Origin: Erodium maritimum
Lineage: Eukaryota > Streptophyta > Magnoliopsida > Geraniales > Geraniaceae
Length of the DNA stretch: 64,000 bases
Assembly (NCBI GenBank): GCA_963921825.1
Contig: OY997589.1
Location: 868,001 to 932,000, forward strand
Reading direction: 5' to 3'
Position numbers and translations under genes: made by a program. Positions 35,212 to 44,718 of the stretch are shown here, piece by piece (the first letter of the stretch is position 1; each line of letters opens with the position of its first letter). Under the pieces are notes generated by a model. That model was given only the letters and a program-made list of their open reading frames with translations, ran no database searches and was not told where the DNA came from.

Positions 35212-35603
35212 ATCACTTCCTGACAGGTACTGAATATACTTGTACACTTGTCAATTTTGTGTTTATGAATCTGAAATAATTATAACTCTTGATCATCAAT
35301 TATTTTGGGTTGCAGGGCTTATTTCTATTGAAGGTGTACTTGAAGACTCTAGGTACTGTGTTTAATTTGGGGTTGTGTGATGTTGTACTTGTACTAGTAA
35401 TATTGTCTCACAGTGACCTTGATTTCTACTTGTTGTATTTTGTAACATTTATTAAAATTGCTGTAAACCAATTGTGATTGTATTGTTCATGAATATTTAT
35501 TAAATTGCTCAGGAAGTATGAAAGCTTATTCAAAAGTAGTTGGTAGCTTCAAAGAGTCATTTGCAATATAATTAGATCATCTTATAATACGGTTCGTTCA
35601 TAG

Positions 35604-35758
35604 TGTTAGAGATAACATAAGAGTTTGAATCAAATCAAACTCTGAGATATATATTGTATAGTATTTTGAATGTATTTAAATCTTGCCTTGTATATTCATT
35701 GATAGTAATATTTGTATACAATATAGAGATAAGGTAAATACATTCAAAATGCTATACA

Positions 35759-35789
<31 letters not shown>

Positions 35790-35823
35790 TGATTTGATTC
35801 AAACTCTTATGTTATCTCTGACA
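35604..35823. mobile_element. Palindromic 220-bp insertion with CATAG target duplication
   Basis: Starts TGTTAGAGATAACATAAGAG and ends in the near-perfect inverse CTCTTATGTTATCTCTGACA; arms of about 75 bp enclose an AT-rich core. CATAG flanks it at 35599-35603 and 35824-35828. The paralogous sequence after NLR1 (TTCATAGTTCATAAAC near 28456) has one CATAG and no insert, which proves insertion. Confidence 0.8.
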
Positions 35824-35891
35824 CATAGTTCATAAATTACACTTGCATATTTACAATTTCACACACTACATTAAGAATTTATAGCTTGAGC

Positions 35892-36250
35892 ATTCTTTTT
35901 TCTATAAACTCAAAATTTTATTAAAAGATACACATTTTAAGGAGGAAATGGCTTAAAAGGTCGGAGACCGAAGCAACGGATTACAAGAGAGCTCCAGTAA
36001 AGGGACTGCAGCAGATGAACTCGGGGAAACCTGAGCTGAAGTAGAGGAACTCGGGGCCTCCGTCTGCAAAACAAGGACTACACTCTGATTTTCGCAACCA
36101 AAATCCAGAGGAGATTGATCACCATAGAGCTCCGACGAATTTCAGAGTGGAGAAGCTGAACCAGGAACCAAATCCTCCGTCTGCAACACAGGAACAACAA
36201 TGCTCTGTTTTTCACAAACGAGAGCTTGGTTGTCTCTCCGACTACGAGCA
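35892..36250 (-). mobile_element. Antisense retroposon 3' region
   Basis: Minus-strand sequence ends in TTTTAATAAAATTTTGAGTT followed by TATAGAAAAAAG, a typical plant LINE/SINE tail. The body has related internal motifs (CTCGGGGAAACCTGAGC, CCTCCGTCTGC twice). No intact frame. Confidence 0.45.
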
Positions 36251-37190
36251 AAGGCTACAAACAGGATATACCCATTTAACTTAAACTCATAAGCTTACAA
36301 TACTCACTATACAACGAGAGAAGTTCAGAACCAAAAGAGAGGGAGGAGAACATCATATGGAGGTATTTTGTCCTAACCTTGAGGACAAGCTCTCTTATAG
36401 TTTGAGTGTTCTAACTAACTGGGAATGGATTATACAGTTTAAGTGCTCTAACACAAATTTCTGCTTGGGTGCTCAAACTAGTTTTATTGAAGGTAAATCT
36501 CCAAGGAGGAGAATGCCAGAAGCAAGAAACCACGATTATATAAATCTCCGAAGGAGAAACAGGGAAAAAATCCCTTAACAAAAAACTAGGCCAAAACAAG
36601 ATCTATTCTTCCTCATATTAATCGCTATCCGAGCTCGGATTACTGGGATCCTTCCGGTTTGGGGCCCGAGTATTGGACCGATCCGATCATCTTTTGCAAC
36701 AGCAACACAACACTGTTTTCTTCCCTTTGACTGGAACAATCGGGCGTTCAAAAAGGCAGCTCAACGATGTGTTGCTGCAATACACGAACACACTGCCCCT
36801 CCTTTTTGATGTATATCAATACTAACATAATCTCTATACAGAGACTAAAACCGAACAAAAAGAAGAGAAGGGTAGGAGAGAGGAAGCCAAGTCTTGATCG
36901 ACAACAGTGTTTCTTCGTCGCCGACGGCTCAGACGAGAAGGAGCCATGACATTATTTAAAAAATCACTTCAGGGCATTTTCGTCATTTTACCCGTCTGTT
37001 TGGGCTATCTGTTAAAAAACTAAACATCTGAGTATGTATCAGCTACAAAAAAAATTAGAGCATGTATCAGTTAAACGCTACAAATTTGGGGTAGGTATTT
37101 ATAGTTTACCCTTGAAACTAAAGTAAACAACCGAATCAAGCTGAATTCAAGTATAAGTATAATTTCCAAGCTAGCTTGGGTCCAAAAACA
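36251..37190. other. Spacer between NLR copy 2 and the NAT10 tail copy
   Basis: Contains another antisense retroposon-like end at about 36470-36600 (TAGTTTTATTGAAGGTAAAT) and unassigned sequence with low coding potential. No gene that I can support. Confidence 0.35.
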
Positions 37191-37194
37191 AAAA

Positions 37195-37470
37195 TAATGT
37201 TCAGAGAATGTGGCCTTATAACACGCATACATCAAAAGTTTTATACACAAACATATATCATTCAAAAGAAACTCCAATGTTACACATTATATCACTATGT
37301 CTTACTCTTCTTGAAAGAAGATTTTTTATGATCATCTTTGTCTCTCTTCTTCTCTCTCCTGTGACTCTCCTTATGTTTTTCTGCTCTATGTTGGATTTCA
37401 CACTAACGATCTCACTCACGAGCATCTTTGGGTCGTCATTTCATAGCGTTGTCTCGAATTCGAGATGGGA
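37195..37470 (-). pseudogene. Duplicated 3' end of NAT10 stranded between NLR copies 2 and 3
   Basis: Bases about 37197-37468 closely match the NAT10 3' UTR and last exon at 44620-44893: CAGAGAATGTGGC, ACACAAACATATATCA, CACTATGTCTT(A/C)CTCTTCTT, GTGACTCTCCTTATG and TTTCTCTGCTC-like sequence in the same order and orientation. It has substitutions and stops and lacks all upstream exons, so it is a dead fragment. Homology fades in the last NAT10 exon, marking a duplication breakpoint there. The frame that follows on the plus strand to 37648 is not recognised. Confidence 0.85.
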
Positions 37471-37692
37471 CCTAGCTAACAGTATCGATGTGGCATTATC
37501 TGCGGAGCATACTCTATCTTTCTCATTCCATCTAAAACAAGTCCCATTATATGGAGGAGCATTCCACATGGTCGACGATACCAGAGTGTCCCATTATGCT
37601 AATTATGAGTTTCTGAAGAGGGACCAACGTGTTCTACAGACAACCTGATATACACTCGTTTTTGTTTTTGATGTTCTGTTTTATATTTTTAC

Positions 37693-38187
37693 GGTTAAAT
37701 GTTGAAACTTACCCTTATGTATGGGTCACGAACACTATGCTACCCTCCTTTTCAAAATCACATTTGCGGTACCTTATTTATTGGTCACGCAATTCCGTTA
37801 GAAAAAATAGACGGTAAAATGCCGTTTTTTCCATTCCGTTAGTCATATGACCTCAAGTGTCAAATAATGGATGGTAAAATGCCGTTTTTTCCTTCATAAT
37901 TTGACTTTTATACATTTTATAAGGAACATTACCATTTCACCCTCGTTGTTGTTCCTTATAAAATATATAGAGGTCAAATACTTAAGGGCAAAAACGTTAT
38001 TTTACCATCCATTATATGACACTTGAGGTCATATGACTAACGGAATGAAAAAAACGACATTTTACCGTCTATTTTTCCTAACGGAATCGCGTGACCAATA
38101 GATAAGGTACCGCAAATATGATTTTGAAAATGAGGGTAACATAGTGTTCGTGACCAATACATAGAGGTAAGTTTCAACCTTTAACCC
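37693..38187. mobile_element. Well-preserved foldback MITE, about 495 bp
   Basis: GGTTAAATGTTGAAACTTAC at the left is the inverse of GTAAGTTTCAACCTTTAACC at the right. The arms pair almost throughout (GGGTCACGAACACTATGCTA with TAACATAGTGTTCGTGACC; TCATATGACCTCAAGTGTCA with TGACACTTGAGGTCATATGA). Second family member at 5597-6070. Confidence 0.85.
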
Positions 38188-38329
38188 TATTGTGTAACAT
38201 AAAAATCCATTTATAACGGGTTACCACTAACCATCTGGATGGGACTGGGCTCACCACTAAAAAAGCCCACCAGAGAACTGCACAACAGATAGAAATTCAG
38301 CCCAAACGAGTCTCATTGAAATAGACACA

Positions 38330-38640
38330 ACGACTCGTATCAGCTGGCAGATCAGAAAGTCAACTCTTTTTTCTTATCTTACAAAGCAGATCTTGGTTAG
38401 AGTCTGTCCCTCTTTCTCCTCTGGCCATCTTCAACTATCTCAGTTGCTTCTCTGTCATCGTCAACTGGACCGTTGTGGTTCGAGACGACATAGCGAGAAG
38501 AAGGTAGTTCTTTGTTATGATAGCTTTGTGTCCATTTGTTCTTGTAGTTGCATTTGTAGGATTTACATTCTTCCTTCTGTTCTTGTATTTTGTAAGTTAT
38601 TGTAATGCTTTATTTTCATATGGTCAGAGTTCAAACTTTA
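38330..38640 (+). other. Possible distal 5' leader of NLR3
   Basis: A pyrimidine-rich stretch (CCCTCTTTCTCCTCTGGCCA) ending in GAAGAAGGTAGTTC looks like a leader exon with donor AAG|GTAGTT. The sequence just before the NLR3 ATG (39650-39756) could be the next exon, with the MITEs at 38711-39521 in between. This is conjecture; it is unlike the upstream regions of NLR1 and NLR2. Confidence 0.25.
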
Positions 38641-38710
38641 TGACTTGAGTTGGGTGCTTTATTGTTTAGGATTTGAGACTATTAATTTTTAATTTCGTAA
38701 CTGTTTTATG

Positions 38711-38985
38711 GGGGAAACTCCGCTATACACCGGTTTTTTTACTTTCATTATCACATTATAACTGTTAACTTCATAATTGTCACTTTGTATCACCATAGTT
38801 GTTTTTTTGCAGAGAATAACGGTAATTTTTTAAAAAAGCAACGGTAAATTGACGTTTTTTTTACTGTTGATGTCTACAAAATGATACACAATTACATGTA
38901 TTATGTGACAGTTTTCGTTAGTCTTCCGTTCTATTCTGAAAAAAGTTCAACTAACACATTAGTCTGTGAAAACCATAGTCAAAGA
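38711..38985. mobile_element. Mutator-like MITE, right end degraded
   Basis: GGGGAAACTCCGCTATACAC start and an internal sequence that is the reverse complement of the element nested at 40279-40580 (TTACCGTTGC..., GTGTATCATTTTGTAGAC). Confidence 0.65.
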
Positions 38986-39081
38986 ACTGGTATTTATGAC
39001 TTTACTTCTTGCAATAAATATTTACTTATTGTTTTTATGCGATATTTGTATTTTTAACGTTATGTATTAGCGTAAAAAAAA

Positions 39082-39521
39082 GGGAGAACCATGGTTCCTA
39101 ACCTAGTTTGAATTTTGTTTTCGCGATCGTAACCTGAGTTTACCTTTCGTTGCATTTCCCAACTATCATCTTTCCTTTTTCTGCACAAAGCATCAATTTC
39201 CGTCAAAATTAACAGGGACGTTAGTTTTGGATGAGTCTAGTCCAAAATGTCATCAGCAAAAAAATGTTATTCTGTGCAAAAAATGGAAAGGTCAGAATTG
39301 GGAAGTACCAAAAAAGGTCAAGCCCAACTTTAAGTTATTGACGTCTGTTGAGGGCATTTTTGTCTTTTCTCATTAAAAACTAACGTCCCTGTTAATTTTA
39401 ACGGCACATGATAGTCCGTGAAAAAAATATAAAGGTCATAGTTGAGAAATACAACGAAAGGTAAACTAAAGTTAGGATCGCGAAAACAAAATTCTAAAAG
39501 GTTAGGAACCATGGTTTTCCC
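39082..39521. mobile_element. Foldback MITE upstream of NLR3
   Basis: GGGAGAACCATGGTTCCTAA (left) and TTAGGAACCATGGTTTTCCC (right) pair, as do AACAGGGACGTTAGTTTT and AAACTAACGTCCCTGTT. About 440 bp. Confidence 0.8.
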
Positions 39522-39756
39522 AAGAAAATTATTTGTGCTCCTCCTCACTGAAAAAGTTGGCTCCGCCACTGCTCAACACTGATTACACTACCATGGTGCT
39601 GCTTTGCTGCACTTCTATGTTTGCTCAACAACAATATATGATGAACCCCTGTGTTCTTAAGCATTTTGGGGTTCTATTACCTGTGACTTGTGATCTTGCA
39701 AGTTCATAAGTTTCAGCTTTTAATTCTGTGATCAGAGTTAACTAAAGGGGAAAAAA

Positions 39757-42700
39757 ATGGATCCAATCATTTCGGTGGCCATGGAAGCGGCTGGAAAGTC
39801 TGTGATGAAGGAAGTGAAGAAGTTGTATGGAGCCAAGGAGCAAGTGGAAGAGATGAAGGTTGAGTTACAGTGGATGCAGAGCTTTCTCGAAGACGCTGAT
39901 CATCGTATTTCTTCCCAATCTCAGCAAGGCCAGAGCCGAGTGTTTCGCCAATCTGTTCTTCGAATCAGAGAAGCCAGCCTTGACGCCGAGGATATTGTTG
40001 ACACTTACTTGGTAACAACTCTTCTTCGTACCCTCATTACATGTTGTGCACATCATTATGTAAAGGAAAAACTCCAGGTACTAACGATCTCTAATTTGTA
40101 CATCTCAAGAACTTGCTGCTGATTTGTTTGTCGATCAGAAACGCACTCCTGACTTAATTTAATTACACAAACTAATATTTTCCGTCAGAAATGACGGAGA
40201 AAGTTAGGAAAAATTCCAAGAACTAACTGCAATATGACTATTGAACTCAAAAACTAACCGTATACTTGTTAGATTTTGGGGGAAACTCCGCTAAACAACG
40301 GTTATTTGACTTTGGTTTTCACAGACTAACGTGTTAGTTGAACTTTTTTCAGAATAGAACGAAAGACTAACGAAAACTGTCACATAATACCTGTAATTGT
40401 GTATCATTTTGTAGACATCAACGGTAAAAAAACGTCAATTTACCGTTTCTTTTTAAAAAATTACCGTTATTCTCTGCAAAAAAAAACAACAACTATGGGG
40501 ATACAATGTGACAATTATGAAGTTAACAGTTATGATGTGATAATGAAAGTCAAATAACCGTTGTTTAGCGAAGTTTCCCCTAGATTTTGTAGCCTTTTCT
40601 AACGTTTTCCGTCATCTCTAAGGGAAAAAGTTATTTTTTAGTAAATACCTAAGTCAACCGTGAGTTACTGTCGACAAAAAAGTCAGCATCAAGTTCTTGA
40701 ACGATACAACTCGACAATAGTTAGTTCCTGGTTTTATCCCATATAAATATGGGTCATGTAAATGACAAAACCTCTAACACAGTAGCTTAATTATCCAAAC
40801 AGGTAAAGCTTGCATTGAGAAACAGAACCGGAGTGGTTCATTCTATCAAGAGATATGGTTGCTGTCTGAAACACGCAATAGATATTTATTCTGTGGGATC
40901 GAAGGTTGAAGCTATCAAGTCCGAGTTATCAACCCTCAGGTTGAGGTTACAGACATATGGAGGTGTAGGATCTTCTACCTCGCCCGGGTGTTATGCAAAA
41001 CCCTTACAAAGGCGATCATACGGGCACATTCAGGACCGCAATGTTGTCGGATTGGAAGGCAATATAGACGAAGTGGTTGATTTGTTGCTTAAAGGCGAAG
41101 AAGAAGCGTGCAGAGTCGTATCCATATATGGAATGGGAGGATTGGGAAAGACTACCCTCGCAAGGAAAGTGTACAATGACAAAAGAGTTAGGACACACTT
41201 AGATAAATTTGCGTGGGTGTATGTATCTCAGCAGTTCAAAGAAAGAGATGTTTGGGAATCAACACTCAAGCAACTTGGATTTGAAGGAGATCGACTGAGC
41301 GATGAGCAATTAGTTGAAAAACTATACCAAGTTCAAAGGGACAACAAATGCGTGGTGGTTCTGGATGATATATGGAGCATTGAAGATTGGGAGAAGCTAC
41401 GCGTTGGCTTTCCCCTTGAAGAAACAACGGTTAGTAGAATACTGTACACAACTCGCAAGAAGGAAGTGTCTGAGCATTCTAATCGCAGAGGTAGCTATGG
41501 AGGATTGAAATGTCTTGAAGACCCACGGGACATGGATCTACTGAAAAAGATAGCGTTTGAAGGAAGAGATCGTGAGATTGCAGGTATATGTTGTTAATAC
41601 TTTGTTTCTCGAGATTATATGTTCAAGTCGGGATGCATATGCATACATGAGTTTTACACAAAGTATTTAGGATTTTTACGTTTTTAAGTTTGTCCATTTA
41701 TTCTAGAGCGTGTAGTTTTGAAAAGAGGGGACAATCTAAAATCATTGTAAAACATCAATGGTAATAGGAATTTATCTTACTTATATTTGTTTTTGAGTGT
41801 GTCTTCAGATGAGGAAAAGGAAAAGCTAGGGAGAGGAATGCTCAAATATTGTGGAGGTTTACCGTTGGCCATCACAGTTCTGGGCGGAATTTTGGCAAAC
41901 AGGGATAGCTTGAGCGAGTGGCAGACTGTTTACGACAACATCAATGCGTATTTAAGAAGGGGCAAAGGACACAACGAAGAACAAGGTTTGGGGGTAAGTC
42001 AAGTGTTGGCTTACAGCTACTATGATTTGCCATCTCAGCTGAAGACTTGTTTTCTCTATTTAAGTCAATATCCAGAAGATTACGAGATAGGAACCGGGAA
42101 ATTGATGAGAATGTGGGTGGCAGAAGGTTTTGTATCAATGGAATATGACGGAGAAGGGGAGGAAACAGTGGAGGATGTGGCTGAGCGGTACCTGAACGAG
42201 TTGGTGGGTAGATGTATGGTTGAAGTTGGAAGGAAGGATTTTACCGGTAGGGTGAAGACAATTCGACTTCACGATCTGATGCGAGATGTGTGCTTGTCTA
42301 AAGCCAAAGAAGAAAGCCTCATCCATAACTATGAAAGAGACGTCGTCACCAATAGTAAGATACGAAGACTCTCTTGCTTTCTTAGACTGAAAGATCGATG
42401 TGAAGGAATATCTTTATCCGGGTATGAAACTTATTCTCATATCATCAGATCACTTATTATAAGAGCATTATCTACTTATTCTTTCTCATTGAGGTTGCCA
42501 ATAGAGTTAAAGTTGCTTAAAATGCTACTTCTTGAAGGGGTACACATAGAAGATGTGAAAGGTTTATCGAAACAAATAGCGAAACTTATACACTTGAGAT
42601 ACTTGAGCCTGAGACGGAGCAGCATATATGATTGGCCATCGCTAGATAAGTTGGGATGCATGGAGACTCTTGATTTACGGGTTTTCCGTGTTGAGAGCAA

Positions 42701-43565
42701 GCATCCGTTAAAAATAGGTGAAATATGGAAGATGAGACAGTTGAGGCATCTCTATCTTCCTGAAATTGATTGTTGGGGATACAGAAGAGATGACGACATT
42801 GTGTCAATTGAGAGGAACTCGGATTTGCAGACGCTGGTGAATTTTGATCCGCGGAATCACGAAGTAGGTGAATTTCTTGTCAAGTTTCCCAATCTGAGAA
42901 GATTAAAGTTAGATCAAGGCGGGTACGTGTTAGAATTGTGGGAGGTGCTTAAAAACAACAAAGCCTTCAGCCTCAGCCGCCTTCGTACATTTTCTCTAAA
43001 GAGTAACTGTATAACGGTGGGACATCAGGATTTTGACCTTCCCAACGAAGAAGTGGATTTAGAAGCCATAGTCATGATGTGTCCCAATCTTTACGAGTTG
43101 AGGTTGGACGGTCCCATAGGGAAGTTCCCACAACTCAACCAATTCCTTACCAAACTCACCAGGTTGGTCTTATGCTACTCTGGAATTCAAGATCCGAAAC
43201 ATATAGAAGCAACATTCGGAAAGCTGCCTAACTTAAGGTCGCTCCACTTGTGGAAAGATTCGTTCAAGGGAGAGCAACTGTCCTTCAAGAAACTCACATT
43301 TCCTCAACTCACAACTCTAAGCCTTGTGTACTTGCATGAGTTGAAAAACTGGACGGTGGAAGAAGGAGCTATGCCCAACCTCGAGCGTTTGGAGATTTAC
43401 AATGTAACCAAGTTGGAAGCAATTCCGGAAGGATTGAGGTTCATAGCTACCCTCAAGGAACTAGTAATCTCAGGCATGACGGGAAAATTTGAAGCTAGAC
43501 TTCAGGAAGGAGGAGCCGACTTCGATGCAGTTAAACATGTTCCTTCTATTACTTTGAAGTATTGA
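39757..43565 (+). CDS. CC-NB-ARC-LRR resistance protein (RPP13/RPP8-like), NLR copy 3, 930 aa
   Basis: Exons 39757-40011, 40803-41583 and 41809-43565, in phase, GT-AG. Same domain order as copy 1: a coiled coil with AEDIVDTYL, P-loop GMGGLGKTT at residues 195-203, CVVVLDDIW, ILYTTRKKEV, CGGLPLAITVLGG, CFLYLSQYPEDYE, an LHD variant (IRLHDLMRD) and an irregular LRR domain ending in VKHVPSITLKY. It differs from copies 1 and 2 between the P-loop and kinase 2 (LKQLGFEGDRLSDEQLVEKL instead of the SPS...KLKD block), the more usual NLR arrangement. No intron before the P-loop. Intron 1 holds a MITE inside a MITE. It is the copy nearest NAT10 and probably close to the ancestral NLR-NAT10 junction. Confidence 0.9.
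40065..40740. mobile_element. Foldback MITE in NLR3 intron 1, interrupted by a second element
   Basis: Left end GGAAAAACTCCAGGTACTAA and right end TTAGTTCCTGGTTTTATCCC match the NLR1 element at 23991-24339. It is split by the insertion at 40279-40580. Confidence 0.7.
40279..40580. mobile_element. Mutator-like MITE nested in the intronic MITE, 9-bp target duplication
   Basis: 302 bp; ends GGGGAAACTCCGCTAAACAA and, reverse-complemented, GGGGAAACTTCGCTAAACAA, pairing for about 36 bp. TAGATTTTG flanks both sides (40270-40278 and 40581-40589); a 9-bp duplication is characteristic of Mutator-like elements. Confidence 0.85.
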
Positions 43566-43885
43566 GATTAGCATACTTATAAAGAGGTACTAAACATACT
43601 ACTACACTTGTTAATTTTGCCACTCTGTATGAAACTGGAATATCATGCAATCTGTTTTGTTTTGAATGCAACACAGAGGAGGAGATGAAGTTGAGACTGG
43701 ACTTCCATCGCGTAATTATAATTAAGGTGCGTTCATAGTTCATAAATTGCACTCTCATATTTACAATCTCACACCCATATATCCAATTACTAGCACCACT
43801 CTACAAACTTGTTATTACTTTTTTCAAAAATTGAATTACAATTGTAACTCTTAAATAATCATCAATCACTTTGGATTGTAGGCTT
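43566..43885 (+). other. NLR3 3' UTR
   Basis: GAGGTACTAAACATACT ... GAATGCAACACAG suggests a 3'-UTR intron as in NLR1, followed by GAGGAGATGAAGTTGAGAC and the shared flank TTCATAAATTGCACTCTCAT. Confidence 0.4.
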
Positions 43886-44276
43886 CTAGAGTTTCGAATC
43901 GTATCAGTCAGCCTCCCAAGTTCTTAGGGGACTACTATGTCGTTCATACCAAACCAACCCATTCTAGAAGTCAGGAGAGATTTGTTAATCCGATGGACAT
44001 TGGGAAGCAGGTCTTACAACCTCAAGCTGCTTACAAACTCAAGTTGTTCAGCTAATCCATGCAGCTAAAGTCTTTGATGATCCGAACTTGACTTCGGAAG
44101 GTGAAGAGTGGGTCACTGATGGCTAATCTTGTGTTTTTATGTTTATGTTTGTTCTTTTTTCGGGGTTTGTTCCTATAACTCTAGATAAGAGCTCTCTTGT
44201 TATGGTTGTGTTCTGGATCGATCCTGCATGGATCTTTCTTTTTTTAATAAAATTTTATGAGTTTATCCACAAAAAA
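43886..44276 (+). mobile_element. 5'-truncated LINE-like insertion in the NLR3 3' flank
   Basis: About 390 bp ending in TTTTAATAAAATTTTATGAG, then GTTTATCC and a 7-A tail. Flanked by an 18-bp target duplication: ACTTTGGATTGTAGGCTT at 43868-43885 and ACTTTGGATTGCAGGCTT at 44277-44294. The 5' part has a short frame including SQPPKFLGDYYVVHTKP, not identified further. A poly(A) end, long target duplication and truncation are typical of LINE retrotransposition. Confidence 0.75.
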
Positions 44277-44718
44277 ACTTTGGATTGCAGGCTTATTTTT
44301 ATTGAAAGTGTATGTTTAATTTGCGGTTATGTTGTTGTACTAGTAATGTTATCTTACACAGACCTTGATTTCTACTTGCTAGTAATGAACAATCTAATAA
44401 TAGTATATTTCAATGTTTACATGCCAGATTTAAAAACATCGGGTCCTTATTGAAATCGAGATATTCTAATCATCATATTAATTGTAAGAAAATAAGGTAT
44501 GGATATTTAGTCTAACGGGTATGTATACATTATGAAATAAGTTTGGGTACTAAAATGAAACTGTATTCAGACATGAATATAACTTTCGAGATTGTTTGGG
44601 TACTAAAATAAATATAACTTTCAGAGAATGTGGCATTATAACATTCATACGTCAAAATTGTAATACACAAACATATATCAATTCAAAGGAACTCCAATGC
44701 TACACATTGTTAATTTCA

